A stretch of DNA of 64,000 nt from Aliivibrio sp. S4MY1 (GTDB lineage: Bacteria > Pseudomonadota > Gammaproteobacteria > Enterobacterales > Vibrionaceae): NCBI RefSeq assembly GCF_028765545.1, contig NZ_JARACP010000001.1:434001-498000 (forward strand), read 5' to 3'. A program made the translations under genes and the position numbers. Positions 1 through 9,378 of this stretch are shown piece after piece (positions within the stretch are counted from its first letter, which is position 1; each line of letters opens with the position of its first letter). Under the pieces are notes generated by a model. That model worked only from the letters and a program-made list of their open reading frames with translations, was not told the origin of the DNA and did no database searches.

Positions 1-1
1 T

Positions 2-271
2 TCTTCTATGGTAAATAACGAAGAAAGTCAGCAGGTCATTGTTGAACTGTATCCACATTCTTCCACTTATCTTTCTGCAATGAGTCGAGCTGAAGTGACG
101 ATCGTTGATCAAACTACTTTACTATTAACGCAGTCGAGCAGTGAGCTTATCGCTCAAGTTCTGCATCAATTAGAGCTGCAAGGGATCAAAATAAAGCAAA
201 TCCGCTACGGTGCGACAACCCTTGAATCTCTGTTTATCAACTTAACATCAAAAGGAAGAACAGATGTTTAA
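2..271 (+). CDS. ABC transporter ATP-binding protein, C-terminal fragment (cut by window start)
   Basis: The frame is open to the left edge, so the 5' part lies outside the window; the ATG at base 8 is probably an internal Met. The visible ~87 residues contain no Walker motifs. They look like the accessory C-terminal domain of a drug/lipid exporter ATPase: a beta-rich stretch followed by the typical tail LESLFINLT, equivalent to the LEEVFLxLT ending of many ABC-2 ATPases. The stop overlaps the start of the permease gene by 8 bases, which supports a coupled ATPase-permease pair. The assignment rests on this tail and on the neighbour; the substrate is unknown. Confidence 0.72.
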   Translation, partial: SSMVNNEESQQVIVELYPHSSTYLSAMSRAEVTIVDQTTLLLTQSSSELIAQVLHQLELQGIKIKQIRYGATTLESLFINLTSKGRTDV

Positions 272-1430
272 AGCGATGTTGATAAAAGAGTTCCTGTTAG
301 TGAGTCGTGATAAACACGCATTAGCAGCCTTATTTATTATGCCTGCGGTATTTATTTTGATCATGTCTTTAGCACTAAAAGATGTGATGAATGAAGACAA
401 ATCACTTATGACTTATGCTTTGATTGATCATGACCAAAGTGTCGTAAGTGAAGCATTAATTAATAAACTATCTACGATTTCTACATTGACCAAACACACT
501 TTGAATTCAGATAAATATCGCTCTCCAGAAGAAGAGGGCGTGCAATTTATTATTGATATTCCGGTGGGCTTTTCTAAAGGTGAGCAGCCATTAGATATTA
601 GTGTTGCTGCAGATACGTCCCCTTCATTACTGACTATTTTTAAAAATCAGATCGCGCTCAGTTGGATGGGGAATAAGCTGGATGAAGTGAATTTGGCCAA
701 TCAAGATTCGTTTTCGTTTTTAGATGATGAAGTAGAAACAAAGCCTTTTGATGAGGCAACGTTGATGGATGTCCAATACGCAAAATTGTCACAAGATGAA
801 AAGCCAACCTCAACACAGCAAAGTGTTCCATCCTGGATCGTGTTTGGTCTGTTTTTTGTGATTATACCTATGTCGACCATCTTCATTAGTGAACGTAAAC
901 AAAATACTTTAATGCGTTTAAGTACCATGAACTTAAGTTTGTCAGCTCTGTTTGGTGGGAAAATATTGCCTTATATGGTGATCAATCAAGTTCAAGTTTG
1001 GCTGATGATTGGAGTTGGTATGTATATCGTCCCTTTATTTGGTGCAGCTCCATTAACGATTGATGGTTCTATCTTGGGGTTAATCTTGGTTTCATTATCC
1101 TTAAGTCTCTCCGCGATTGGTTTGTCTATTTTGGTAGCCAGTGCGGTTGATAGCATCGAGCAAGCGACAACCATTGGCGGAATTATCAATATTTTATTAG
1201 GGGCTATTGGTGGTGTTATGGTGCCTAAGTTTGTGATGCCAGAAGCGATGCAAACCTTCTCTGCTATTTCACCCATGTCTTGGGGACTAGAAGGTTTTTT
1301 AGATATATTCTTACGCCGAGGAACGGTGTCAGATGTGTTAAATGAAGTCATTGCTTTAAGCTTATTTGGTGTTATCTCATTGCTGATAGCCAGCATTGTA
1401 TTTACTTATAAACAAAGGAAAAACGCATGA
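264..1430 (+). CDS. ABC-2 type transporter permease
   Basis: 388 residues with the layout of the ABC2_membrane_3 (YhhJ/YbhR-like) family: one N-terminal membrane helix at about residues 20-38, a large soluble extracytoplasmic domain to about residue 190, then five or six hydrophobic helices (about 190-385) with a conserved GGIINILLGAIGG stretch and a final cluster of basic residues. It would form the membrane channel for the ATPase encoded just upstream. The start overlaps the ATPase stop and the end overlaps the acyl carrier protein start (ATGA-type junctions), so the genes are translationally coupled. Since the next genes make or carry an acyl chain, the cargo is plausibly a lipid-like or polyketide-like product; that is inference from context only. 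Confidence 0.85.
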   Translation: MFKAMLIKEFLLVSRDKHALAALFIMPAVFILIMSLALKDVMNEDKSLMTYALIDHDQSVVSEALINKLSTISTLTKHTLNSDKYRSPEEEGVQFIIDIPVGFSKGEQPLDISVAADTSPSLLTIFKNQIALSWMGNKLDEVNLANQDSFSFLDDEVETKPFDEATLMDVQYAKLSQDEKPTSTQQSVPSWIVFGLFFVIIPMSTIFISERKQNTLMRLSTMNLSLSALFGGKILPYMVINQVQVWLMIGVGMYIVPLFGAAPLTIDGSILGLILVSLSLSLSAIGLSILVASAVDSIEQATTIGGIINILLGAIGGVMVPKFVMPEAMQTFSAISPMSWGLEGFLDIFLRRGTVSDVLNEVIALSLFGVISLLIASIVFTYKQRKNA

Positions 1431-1696
1431 AAGGGTCATTAGATACAGAATTCAAAGTAAAACTTAAAAATATGATCCTTGAAGAGTGTGATAGAGAAGA
1501 GATCACCGCTGATGAATTGGCAGATGATGTGGAACTATTTTCTGATGAGAGCGGCTTAGAGCTTGATTCTGTTGATGGATTACAGATCTCTATGTTATTG
1601 CAGCGCCACTTTAATTTACGCTTGGTAGACCCGAAAGAGTTCCGCCGTATTGTCACAACGATTAATCATCTTGCTGATCACCTACAACCTGAATAA
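1427..1696 (+). CDS. Acyl carrier protein (phosphopantetheine-binding)
   Basis: 89 residues, very acidic, with the 4'-phosphopantetheine attachment motif LELDSVDGLQ, in which the Ser at about residue 48 would carry the prosthetic arm. It is longer and more divergent than housekeeping AcpP, and sits between a permease and a ketosynthase, so it is a dedicated carrier for this cluster rather than the fatty-acid ACP. The start overlaps the permease stop by four bases, and its stop (TAA) shares a base with the ketosynthase ATG. A phosphopantetheinyl transferase is not visible in the window. Confidence 0.85.
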   Translation: MKGSLDTEFKVKLKNMILEECDREEITADELADDVELFSDESGLELDSVDGLQISMLLQRHFNLRLVDPKEFRRIVTTINHLADHLQPE

Positions 1697-2844
1697 TGAC
1701 TATGATTACACTCCTTGGTGGTGAAGTGTTAAGTGCTCTTGGCAATAAAACACAACAACTGAATTTAATGAAAGCGGGAAAATACCTTACCGTTGATAAG
1801 TCGGTGAATGTATTTGAACAAGTAAAAACATTGCCTTATTACGCGATTCAGAATGACGGAAATTTTGAGACCTTGTTTGATCCTATTCCTCATTTAAAAG
1901 TATTGATCGCCTCTTTGCTTGAACAGCACAATCTGTCAGCTCAAGAGAGGGGGCGTTGTGGCTTATTTATCGGTTGTGCGGCTAATGATATCTCCTTAAT
2001 GATCCCACTAGGAAACAGCATTAAAGATGGTAATTCACCTCAATTTTCAGATGGCAGAGTCGGTAACGGGGTTTATGCTGATAAGTTGGCAAATGCGTTT
2101 GGATTGAATTCATTGAGCCTAACTTATAATACCGCTTGCACATCAAGCTCGAATGCCATTCTAGATGCAGCAACCATGATAGAAGCCGGTGTTATTGATT
2201 ATGCTTTAGTTGTTGGTATGGAAATGTTTGCTCCTCACTCTTTTGAGGGCTTTGTTTCTATGCAGTTATTGGCAGAGCAGCAAACCAAACCCTTTGATGC
2301 AAACCGTGATGGTTTGCTCTTAGGTGAATCTTTAAGTGTTGTATTAATGAGCCGAGATGATGTTAAAGCATCGCCTTGGCACTTTCGTGGTGGTTGTAGT
2401 CAATGTGAAACACACAGTGTCACGGGGGTAAATCCTGATGGTTCTGGAGTAACTCAGGTAATTAAACAAGCATTACAGAACAGTGATGTGAGTCTTGATG
2501 AGATCACGGCAGTAAAAGCACATGGCACCGCCAGTCATCTTAGCGATTTAGCCGAAATTAATGGTATGAAAGAGGTGTTTTCACAAGCGCCGTTATTTTT
2601 CTCGTTAAAGCCCTATATCGGTCATACCTTAGGGGCGTGTGGTGTTAGTGAATTAGTGATAATGATGAATGCCATTGATAATGGTTTTATTCCTAAAACA
2701 CCTAACTTTGAAGCTCAGGATGATGAACTTCAATGGATACCAACCCAAGAATTAAATTCATGTAATTCAGGCGTGTTTTTGCTGAATTGTTTTGGCTTTG
2801 GTGGAAATAATAACGCCTTGGTGGTGGAGAGAAAATCAGTATGA
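1696..2844 (+). CDS. Beta-ketoacyl-ACP synthase (FabF/KAS II-like), cluster-specific
   Basis: 382 residues of the thiolase-fold ketosynthase family, which condenses an acyl thioester with malonyl-ACP. The full catalytic triad is present: Cys148 in NTACTSSSNA, His276 in KAHGTAS and His310 in KPYIGHTLGACG; the C-terminal FGFGGNN loop is also present. It is somewhat shorter than FabF (about 410) and clearly distinct from FabB at 18955. It is coupled to the ACP upstream and overlaps the next gene by four bases. ATG1696 is used here; an in-frame ATG six bases on (1702) is equally possible. Pairing with a cysteine-less second subunit resembles type II polyketide and aryl-polyene synthases. Confidence 0.88.
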   Translation: MTMITLLGGEVLSALGNKTQQLNLMKAGKYLTVDKSVNVFEQVKTLPYYAIQNDGNFETLFDPIPHLKVLIASLLEQHNLSAQERGRCGLFIGCAANDISLMIPLGNSIKDGNSPQFSDGRVGNGVYADKLANAFGLNSLSLTYNTACTSSSNAILDAATMIEAGVIDYALVVGMEMFAPHSFEGFVSMQLLAEQQTKPFDANRDGLLLGESLSVVLMSRDDVKASPWHFRGGCSQCETHSVTGVNPDGSGVTQVIKQALQNSDVSLDEITAVKAHGTASHLSDLAEINGMKEVFSQAPLFFSLKPYIGHTLGACGVSELVIMMNAIDNGFIPKTPNFEAQDDELQWIPTQELNSCNSGVFLLNCFGFGGNNNALVVERKSV

Positions 2845-3698
2845 TGTATGTTCATTGCACTGCCAGTGTGAATATAAAACAAGACCAACCTATTGATGTA
2901 AAAGCAGAGTGCAAAAAAGTCGCTTCAAGTTTTGTGCGTCGTACTGATCGTTTTATTCAACTAGGGTTATTAGGTGTTTCTGGCATTAAAGAACAACAAG
3001 TGCTTGATAAAAATACCGCGCTTTTTATGGTATCAGGACAGGGGAATCTGTCGGTATTTAATCGTTTATGCCAACAGCGATATGTTGAAAATATGCCACC
3101 AAAGCCAGTGGATTTTATCAACTCATTAAGTAATACCGCAGGCTTTTATATTGCTAAATATTTAGAGCTTGAAAGTAAAAACTTGAATTTAGCTCAGCAA
3201 GGTTTTGTGGTTGAAAATGCGTTATTGCTTGCTGATGCAAATTTAAAAACCAAACAAGAGAAGTGCATTTTATTGGGTGGTGTTGATGAAAAAGTCGATG
3301 CATCCAATAGCCCTCATGACTATCTTGATTTGCCTCTTAATACTCAATTGGGAGAAGGCTCTAATTGGATGTTATTGAGCGGGGAAGTTGAAGGCGCACA
3401 AGCAAGCATTGAGGTTGCAACACCGCAATTTAATCAACAAACGTTATTGGCCTACTTAGCACTGTTAATTCCAACAACTCATGTCGCATTTGGTCAACGA
3501 GTATCAAGTAATTTTAGAAGTGATGTTCTAGAGCGAGTATCCAGTAAAGAATTTGATTGCCGAACACGTTATGACTTTTATGAGACGAACTCTTTGTATG
3601 TATTGAATCGCTTTATTAATGCTAAACACAATAGTTTACTTTTTATTGATGGTTTTGATGACAAATATAGAGTAATAACCCTAAGGTTAAGTTTTTAA
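2841..3698 (+). CDS. Ketosynthase-like protein without active-site Cys (chain-length-factor-like)
   Basis: 285 residues resembling the N-terminal half of a ketosynthase of the Ketoacyl-synt_2 type: NSLSNTAGFYIA matches the conserved N-S-x-x-x-x-A-G block, and ILLGGVDE matches the strand after the nucleophile elbow. Where a catalytic enzyme has TACTSS this protein has LAQQGF, so Gln (about residue 119-120) stands in for Cys, as in the KS-beta/chain length factors of type II polyketide synthases. The C-terminal half carrying the catalytic His residues is largely missing. It probably forms a heterodimer with the active ketosynthase upstream; this is inferred from gene order. It is the last gene of the tightly overlapping block. 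Confidence 0.68.
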   Translation: MMYVHCTASVNIKQDQPIDVKAECKKVASSFVRRTDRFIQLGLLGVSGIKEQQVLDKNTALFMVSGQGNLSVFNRLCQQRYVENMPPKPVDFINSLSNTAGFYIAKYLELESKNLNLAQQGFVVENALLLADANLKTKQEKCILLGGVDEKVDASNSPHDYLDLPLNTQLGEGSNWMLLSGEVEGAQASIEVATPQFNQQTLLAYLALLIPTTHVAFGQRVSSNFRSDVLERVSSKEFDCRTRYDFYETNSLYVLNRFINAKHNSLLFIDGFDDKYRVITLRLSF

Positions 3699-3811
3699 AT
3701 CAATGGGTTATGATTCTATATTTTTGTTTTGTTAGGCCAGTGAAAGGAAATGAGAGGATGTATATTCATTAGTCTCTTGAAGTGATATAGTCACTGCAAT
3801 GTGTATTTTGT

Positions 3812-4624
3812 ATGAAAGTAAAATGGATGACTGATTCTTTATTATTCCACAAAGCTTACGAGCACGAATCAAGCTCTAAATGGGTAGTGTTTGTTCATGG
3901 GGCTGGTGGAAGTTCGACAACATGGTTTAAACAAGTTGCGGCTTTTAGAAAAAACTTCAATGTATTACTCATTGATTTACGTGGTCATGGACGCTCGAAT
4001 AATTTTTCTAAAATTAAAGAATTCATTAATAAACAATACTCTTTTAAAGCCGTTAGCCAAGATATTTTGGATGTACTGGATCACCTTAATATCAAATCTG
4101 CGCATTTTGTTGGTATGTCTTTGGGTACTATTATCATTCGAAATCTTGCCGAACTTGCACAAGAACGAGTGAGTTCAATGGTGCTGGCTGGTGCGATAAC
4201 ACGTTTTAATTTTCGATCTCAATTTCTGATTAAAATGGGAGATATGACGAAAAATATCATGCCTTATATGTGGTTATATAAATTGTTTTCTTATGTTGTT
4301 ATGCCACAGAAGAGTCAAAAAGAATCTCGTCATATTTTTACTCGTGAAGCCAAAAAATTATGTCAAAAAGAGTTTAAACGTTGGTTCAAATTAGCGGCCG
4401 ATGTAAACCCATTGATGCGTTACTTTAAAGATAAAGAACTGGCTATACCTACACTGTATGTGATGGGGGCAAATGACTATTTGTTTATGAAGCCTGTTGA
4501 AGAGATGGTAGCAGTACATGAACACAGTCAATTATTACAGATCCCTGAATGTGGACATGTGTGTAATATAGATAAACCAAAAGAATTCAATAAATACGCA
4601 ATAGAGTTTATAGCTGCACAGTAA
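3812..4624 (+). CDS. Alpha/beta-hydrolase fold protein
   Basis: 270 residues of the alpha/beta-hydrolase fold. Visible landmarks are the oxyanion strand FVHGAGG, the LRGHGRS turn, the nucleophile elbow GMSLGT (Ser about residue 103), the acid in MGANDYLF and the catalytic His in PECGHVCNIDKP. No signal peptide or membrane helix is seen. It follows the ketosynthase-like gene after a gap of about 110 bases, so it may have its own promoter; a clear Shine-Dalgarno is lacking before ATG3812. A thioesterase or esterase role for the upstream acyl cluster is plausible but unproven. It runs into a strong bidirectional terminator shared with purU. Confidence 0.75.
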   Translation: MKVKWMTDSLLFHKAYEHESSSKWVVFVHGAGGSSTTWFKQVAAFRKNFNVLLIDLRGHGRSNNFSKIKEFINKQYSFKAVSQDILDVLDHLNIKSAHFVGMSLGTIIIRNLAELAQERVSSMVLAGAITRFNFRSQFLIKMGDMTKNIMPYMWLYKLFSYVVMPQKSQKESRHIFTREAKKLCQKEFKRWFKLAADVNPLMRYFKDKELAIPTLYVMGANDYLFMKPVEEMVAVHEHSQLLQIPECGHVCNIDKPKEFNKYAIEFIAAQ

Positions 4625-4640
4625 TACCAATCGTTTAAAA

Positions 4641-4673
4641 CAAAAACGGCGATCATTATGATCGCCGTTTTTG
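4641..4673. terminator. Bidirectional rho-independent terminator (hydrolase / purU)
   Basis: Perfect inverted repeat with arms 4641-4656 and 4658-4673. The GC core ACGGCGAT/ATCGCCGT is flanked by A-run and T-run on both sides, so it can stop transcription from either convergent gene. Confidence 0.88.
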
Positions 4674-4685
4674 TTTTCGGTAAGA

Positions 4686-5519
4686 TTAAAGAATAACGGT
4701 TTTGTTACCATACACAAAAACGTGATCATTTAAGACTTTAGTAAGCGCTTTACTGAGTACAGATTTTTCAACATCACGCCCCGCCATTGCCATATCTTCA
4801 GCACTAAAATTATGATCAACAGGGATAACATCTTGTTTGATGATTGGACCTTCATCTAAATCATTTGTCACAAAGTGTGCCGTTGCACCAATGATTTTTA
4901 CGCCGCGATCGTACGCTTGTTGATAGGGTTTAGCACCAATAAATGCAGGCAAGAAGCTGTGGTGAATATTAATGATCTTTTTAGGAAATTGAGCCACAAA
5001 GTTTGGTGTTAATACACGCATGTATTTTGCTAGAACCACGTATTCAGGCTCATAAGAATTAATGACCTCAAGCATTTTTTCTTCGTGCTCTTCGCGCGAT
5101 AGATCTTCATGAGAGACATGGTGGAATGGAATATCAAATTTTTCGATTAACCCACCTAAAGTATCGTGATTTCCAACAACCGCAGCAATATCAATATTCA
5201 TTGCACCAGAATAGGCTTTGATAAGAATGTCACCAATACAATGTGCTTCTTTTGTTACCAGAATAACCACTTTTTTTCGCGGTTCTGTCACTAACCTACG
5301 ATGACTTCCTGGTGGAAGTGCTTCATCAATATCAGTTAAAAAAGTGACATCGTTGAAAATGCCTTCTAGCTCGGTTCTCATAAAGAACTGGCCTGTGACA
5401 TTATCAACATATTCATTATTATGAATAATATTTAACTGATGTTTGTAACAAATGTTGGTTATTTTCGCTATTAGCCCACGAGAATCAGGGCAATCCGTTA
5501 GTAGTATTTTCTTTTCCAT
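4686..5519 (-). CDS. purU: Formyltetrahydrofolate deformylase
   Basis: 277 residues, the usual length of PurU, which hydrolyses 10-formyl-THF to formate and THF and so balances one-carbon pools and feeds formate to PurT. An N-terminal ACT domain (LLTDCPDSRGLIAKIT, about 5-80) is followed by a GART-like catalytic domain: the formyltransferase signature NIHHSFLPAF with its Asn-His pair, and GATAHFVTNDLDEGPI with the catalytic Asp. The gene is monocistronic, divergent from yoaA and convergent with the hydrolase. Confidence 0.95.
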   Translation of the reverse strand: MEKKILLTDCPDSRGLIAKITNICYKHQLNIIHNNEYVDNVTGQFFMRTELEGIFNDVTFLTDIDEALPPGSHRRLVTEPRKKVVILVTKEAHCIGDILIKAYSGAMNIDIAAVVGNHDTLGGLIEKFDIPFHHVSHEDLSREEHEEKMLEVINSYEPEYVVLAKYMRVLTPNFVAQFPKKIINIHHSFLPAFIGAKPYQQAYDRGVKIIGATAHFVTNDLDEGPIIKQDVIPVDHNFSAEDMAMAGRDVEKSVLSKALTKVLNDHVFVYGNKTVIL

Positions 5520-5699
5520 TTTATCTCTCGTGTTTGCAAAGGGGTTACCAAAATCGGTAATTATTAATTGTATGCTCTCTATTCTTTTACCGATAAATGA
5601 AGAGGGCGTAAAGGGGTTTTTACTAAATCAAATCAAAATACTAGCGAAAGTCGTTATCTGGAAGTCGCCGTTTTAGACCGTAACTCTCAAAACTTAGCG

Positions 5700-5728
5700 T
5701 TTAGTTTTTTCGAAAATCTTGGCATAAT
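5700..5728 (+). promoter_or_regulatory. Predicted sigma70 promoter of yoaA-tsaB
   Basis: TTTAGT (5700-5705), a 17-base spacer and CATAAT (5723-5728) preceded by TGG, an extended -10. It lies about 40 bases before the yoaA start. Read by eye; no transcription data. Confidence 0.4.
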
Positions 5729-5769
5729 CTCAACCTTATTTTTTAAACTCACAATGAATGCAGGTTGAT

Positions 5770-7731
5770 ATGATAGCCAAGATATTTTCTTCTTCAGGCG
5801 CGTTAGGTAAAGCCATCCCAGGTTTCCAACCTCGTCAACCTCAGCTTGATATGGCTCATGCCGTTCATGATGCAATTAAAAATGGCACACAGCTTGTTGT
5901 AGAAGCGGGTACAGGTACCGGAAAAACTTTTGCTTATTTGGCTCCTGCATTAGTGAGTGGGAAAAAAACCATCATCAGTACTGGCTCTAAAAACTTACAA
6001 GAGCAGCTGTTTCATCGTGATTTGCCTTTAATGACGTCATCCTTGGGTTTTTATGGTCAAGTCGCTTTATTAAAAGGGCGCTCAAATTATTTATGTCCTG
6101 AACGCTTGAATCAACAATTGGTAGAAAGTCACACGCCTCAAGCAGATCCTGAATTATTAACTCAATTAGTAAAGGTACGTTCTTGGTCTTCTGAAACTAA
6201 AACCGGCGATTTAGGTGATTGCACTGCAATTGCAGAAGACAGCCCAATTATCCCAAGCATTACATCAACAAATGATAATTGTTTAGGGAAAGAATGCCCA
6301 AGCTTTGAAGAGTGTTTTGTGGTTAAAGCGCGTAAAAAAGCAATGGATGCGGATGTCGTGGTGGTAAACCATCATCTATTTTTAGCCGATTTAGCAATTA
6401 AAGAAACCGGGTTTGGTGAATTAATCCCAGAAGCGGATATCTTTATTTTTGATGAAGCTCATCAGCTTCCTGATATTGCCAGCCAGTACTTTGGGCAGAA
6501 TTTATCAAGCCGACAATTAACGGAATTAGCCAAAGATATCGAAATTGGTTATCGCACTGAAGCAAAAGACATGCGCCAACTTCAAAAAGTAGCAGAGCGT
6601 TTAGCTGGCTCAGCAATGGATTTGCGTATTATTTTAGGTGATACCAATTTTAGAGGTAACTGGCGAGAAGCGATTAAGTCTCAAGCAGTTCAGCGCGAAA
6701 TTGTAAGAATCAATGATGCTTTCGAGTTAGCACATGATGTATTAAAATTAGCACTTGGTCGTAGTCAATTATTGGATGCCGCCTTTGAACGTTGTGCCTT
6801 GTTGAAAAATCGACTAGAGCGTGTGTGTGATACGACGATTGGTGGTTATTCATATTGGTATGAATGTACTCCTCGTCATTTTAGTTTAAATATAACCCCT
6901 CTTTCTGTTGCTGATAAATTTAAAGAGCATCTTGCCGATAAAGAAGGTGCGTGGATTTTTACGTCAGCAACGTTAGCAGTAAATGATGACTTTTCGCATT
7001 TTACTCAGCGTTTAGGGTTAGAGCCTAAGAAGCAATTTACCTTACCGAGTCCGTTTGATTATCAGACACAGGCGCTATTGTGCGTGCCTCGTTTCTTGCC
7101 TGAACCGAACAGTTACGGTATTGCTGAAAAACTAGTCGAGTTATTGCAGCCAGTGATTAAGCAAAATAATGGTCGTTGTTTTTTCTTATGCACTTCACAT
7201 CAAATGATGCGTGACTTAGCTGAGAAATTTAGAGAAACACTGGATCTGCCAGTCTTAGTACAAGGTGAAACCACCAAGCAACAATTACTGTCTGAGTTTA
7301 TGGAACTAGGGAATGCTTTATTGGTTGCTACGGGCGCTTTTTGGGAAGGGATTGATGTTAGAGGTGATGCGCTAAGCTGTGTTATCATTGATAAACTTCC
7401 TTTTACAGCACCCGATGATCCATTGTTAAAAGCTCGAATTGAAGATTGTCAATTGAGTGGTGGTGATGCATTCTCGCAAGTACAAATTCCAGATGCTGTC
7501 ATTACGTTGAAGCAAGGTGTTGGTCGTCTTATTCGAGATACTAAAGATAAAGGAGTATTGGTGATTTGTGATAACCGTTTAGTCACACGACCTTATGGTT
7601 CAACATTTTTACAAAGTTTACCACCAATACCAAGAACACGAGATTTACGCAATGTGTCTGAATTTTTGGCAAAAGCCAATCAGAGCAGTGAAAATGAATC
7701 AGAAAAACAAGAAGCTATTTTAGAAAATTGA
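5770..7731 (+). CDS. yoaA: Fe-S XPD-like DNA helicase YoaA
   Basis: 653 residues from ATG5770, chosen because AGG at 5762-5764 gives it a ribosome site; ATG5758 in frame has none. Superfamily 2 helicase of the DinG/XPD group: Walker A GTGTGKT (about 47-53), DEAH box (about 228-231), and four cysteines (about 109, 171, 176, 182) with the spacing expected for the 4Fe-4S cluster. The C-terminal [12 protein letters not shown] is motif VI. The start KAIPGFxPRxPQ matches YoaA rather than DinG, which is longer. In E. coli YoaA acts with HolC on stalled replication forks. The next gene, tsaB, begins seven bases after the stop. Confidence 0.92.
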   Translation: MIAKIFSSSGALGKAIPGFQPRQPQLDMAHAVHDAIKNGTQLVVEAGTGTGKTFAYLAPALVSGKKTIISTGSKNLQEQLFHRDLPLMTSSLGFYGQVALLKGRSNYLCPERLNQQLVESHTPQADPELLTQLVKVRSWSSETKTGDLGDCTAIAEDSPIIPSITSTNDNCLGKECPSFEECFVVKARKKAMDADVVVVNHHLFLADLAIKETGFGELIPEADIFIFDEAHQLPDIASQYFGQNLSSRQLTELAKDIEIGYRTEAKDMRQLQKVAERLAGSAMDLRIILGDTNFRGNWREAIKSQAVQREIVRINDAFELAHDVLKLALGRSQLLDAAFERCALLKNRLERVCDTTIGGYSYWYECTPRHFSLNITPLSVADKFKEHLADKEGAWIFTSATLAVNDDFSHFTQRLGLEPKKQFTLPSPFDYQTQALLCVPRFLPEPNSYGIAEKLVELLQPVIKQNNGRCFFLCTSHQMMRDLAEKFRETLDLPVLVQGETTKQQLLSEFMELGNALLVATGAFWEGIDVRGDALSCVIIDKLPFTAPDDPLLKARIEDCQLSGGDAFSQVQIPDAVITLKQGVGRLIRDTKDKGVLVICDNRLVTRPYGSTFLQSLPPIPRTRDLRNVSEFLAKANQSSENESEKQEAILEN

Positions 7732-7738
7732 GGCATTA

Positions 7739-8440
7739 ATGAGCGCAAAAATTTTAGCGGTAGATACCGCCACTGAAAACTGTTCTGTCGCACTAATTGT
7801 TGATGGGAAAGTCTATTCTCGACGTGCAGTGGCACCGCGTGAACACACGATTAAAGTCTTGCCATTTGTTGATGAAGTATTAAAAGAAGCGGGTGTGCGC
7901 TTACAAGACTTAGACGCATTAGCTTTTGGTCAAGGCCCAGGTAGTTTTACTGGTGTTCGTATTGGTATTGGTATAGCTCAAGGTTTAGCGTTTGGTGCCG
8001 ATTTACCTATGATAGGGATTTCAACCTTAGAAGCAATGGCTCAAGCGGGTTATAGAGAGAATGGCGCAACGCAAGTCGCTGCTGCTATCGATGCTCGTAT
8101 GGGTGAAGTGTACTTTGGTATGTACCAACGCAATGATGATGCAACATGGACTTATAATGTGGCAGAAACCGTCTTTAAGCCAGAAGCGTTATTAACTTAT
8201 CTACCAGAGCAGTCTGGTGAGTGGTTAACAGTAGGCACCGGATGGGATGCATATGCAGAAGCGTTAGCAGAGTTACCATTAGAGCGTAAAGCTTCAGAGG
8301 TGTTGTACCCAGATGCTGAAGACATGGCGTTTTTAGCTCTACAAAAATTTGAACAAGGCTTGGCGTTGCCAGCAGAAGAGTCAGCTCCTGTTTATGTTCG
8401 TGATACGGTGACATGGAAGAAATTACCGGGGCGCGAATAG
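7739..8440 (+). CDS. tsaB: tRNA threonylcarbamoyladenosine biosynthesis protein TsaB
   Basis: 233 residues, the normal length for TsaB (YeaZ), an ASKHA-fold protein that binds TsaD and TsaE and is needed for the t6A37 modification of ANN-decoding tRNAs. The N-terminus [15 protein letters not shown] and the [15 protein letters not shown] segment are family hallmarks. It is co-transcribed with yoaA (7-base gap), the same linkage as in enterobacteria, and is followed by a hairpin. Confidence 0.95.
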   Translation: MSAKILAVDTATENCSVALIVDGKVYSRRAVAPREHTIKVLPFVDEVLKEAGVRLQDLDALAFGQGPGSFTGVRIGIGIAQGLAFGADLPMIGISTLEAMAQAGYRENGATQVAAAIDARMGEVYFGMYQRNDDATWTYNVAETVFKPEALLTYLPEQSGEWLTVGTGWDAYAEALAELPLERKASEVLYPDAEDMAFLALQKFEQGLALPAEESAPVYVRDTVTWKKLPGRE

Positions 8441-8451
8441 TTTTTAAGATT

Positions 8452-8477
8452 TAAGCGAGGCATCAAAACCTCGCTTA
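8452..8477 (+). terminator. Hairpin after tsaB (possible terminator)
   Basis: Arms TAAGCGAGG (8452-8460) and CCTCGCTTA (8469-8477) with an 8-base loop, then GTTGTTT. The stem is strong but the U-tract is poor, so it may be a weak terminator or an RNA-end stabiliser. Confidence 0.5.
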
Positions 8478-8499
8478 GTTGTTTATTCAAAAGGTCATT

Positions 8500-8799
8500 A
8501 TGGTATCGATTCAAGGCTTACCGCCCGCGCTGATACAAAAACAGCAAGCGGTTGGAAAAAAGAACCAAGTCAAGAAAGCGACGGGAAGCAAATCTTTAGT
8601 TGCACAACCATCAAAAGTGGCGACAGCGGTAACAACACAAGTAAAACAACTGAACGCATCAGAATATGCAAACTCTCGAATTCAATACGATTTGCCTGAA
8701 GGGGGAAATCGTAAAGCAATGGAAGAGTATATGGACATAATGTTACAAAAGCGTAGAGAGGAACTTGCTCAACTCGTCGGTGTCGATCTCTATATCTAG
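8500..8799 (+). CDS. Small conserved-looking hypothetical protein
   Basis: 99 residues from ATG8500, which has AAGG (8491-8494) at good spacing; a TTG seven codons upstream lacks one. Basic, low-complexity N-terminal two thirds rich in Lys, Gln, Ala and Thr, then a more ordered acidic C-terminus with ANSRIQYDLPEGGN and a probable helix. No signal peptide, membrane helix or known domain was recognised. Its position between tsaB and slp and 22 bases before slp suggests co-transcription with slp. Function unknown. Confidence 0.7.
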   Translation: MVSIQGLPPALIQKQQAVGKKNQVKKATGSKSLVAQPSKVATAVTTQVKQLNASEYANSRIQYDLPEGGNRKAMEEYMDIMLQKRREELAQLVGVDLYI

Positions 8800-8821
8800 C
8801 TTAAGTTATGAAAGGATTTAT

Positions 8822-9373
8822 ATGAAACAGACATTGTGCTTTCTATTTGCGTTATTACTTGTCGGTTGTAGCTCACTTCCTACAGAATTAGAATCGTCTC
8901 AAGCAGCTGTTATTACTGAATACAGTGCTTTTTCAACGGTTGCTGAACATAGCCGATCAAGCGAAGTACGTTTAGGTGGGGTTGTTGCTCGTATTGATAA
9001 CTTAAAAACGACCACTCGCATTGAAGTGGTAAACCTGCCTATTTCATCATCAGGAAAACCAGATATAGCTCAAGAACCTAATGGCCGATTTGTGGTTTAT
9101 TTTGATGGGTTTATTGATCCGGTTACTTATGCAAAAGGACGATTAATTACTGTCTTAGGGCAATCAAATGGAATTGAAAAAGCCACTGTGGGTGATTATC
9201 TTTACTCTTTCCCCATCATTACCGTCGTTGGCATCCATTTATGGCAAGTTCAAGAGTACGTTGTGACTAACGATTTCAATATGAATTATATGCCATGTAC
9301 TGGTAGTCGATGTTTACATCAGCGTAGCCGCCTTGAAACCCGTCGTGGAAAAGTGGTACAAGAAGTACAATAA
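8822..9373 (+). CDS. slp: Slp-family outer membrane lipoprotein
   Basis: 183 residues from ATG8822, which has an AAAGGA ribosome site. An N-terminal signal peptide ends in the lipobox LVGC, giving a lipid-anchored Cys at about residue 16. The body matches the Slp/YeaY family (VRLGGVVARIDN near the start, GRFVVYFDGFIDP in the middle, VGIHLWQV towards the end). Slp proteins are starvation or stationary-phase induced outer membrane lipoproteins of poorly known function. It is followed after five bases by a hydrolase gene. Confidence 0.85.
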   Translation: MKQTLCFLFALLLVGCSSLPTELESSQAAVITEYSAFSTVAEHSRSSEVRLGGVVARIDNLKTTTRIEVVNLPISSSGKPDIAQEPNGRFVVYFDGFIDPVTYAKGRLITVLGQSNGIEKATVGDYLYSFPIITVVGIHLWQVQEYVVTNDFNMNYMPCTGSRCLHQRSRLETRRGKVVQEVQ

Positions 9374-9378
9374 TCAGC

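Noticed and set aside
3783-3800. Dyad AGTGA-TATAG-TCACT upstream of the hydrolase as CRP site
   Set aside because: The spacer is five bases, not the six required by the CRP consensus, and no good promoter is aligned with it.
5758-5769. ATG5758 as yoaA start
   Set aside because: No ribosome site, while ATG5770 has AGG at proper spacing; the four extra residues have no family match. It cannot be fully excluded.
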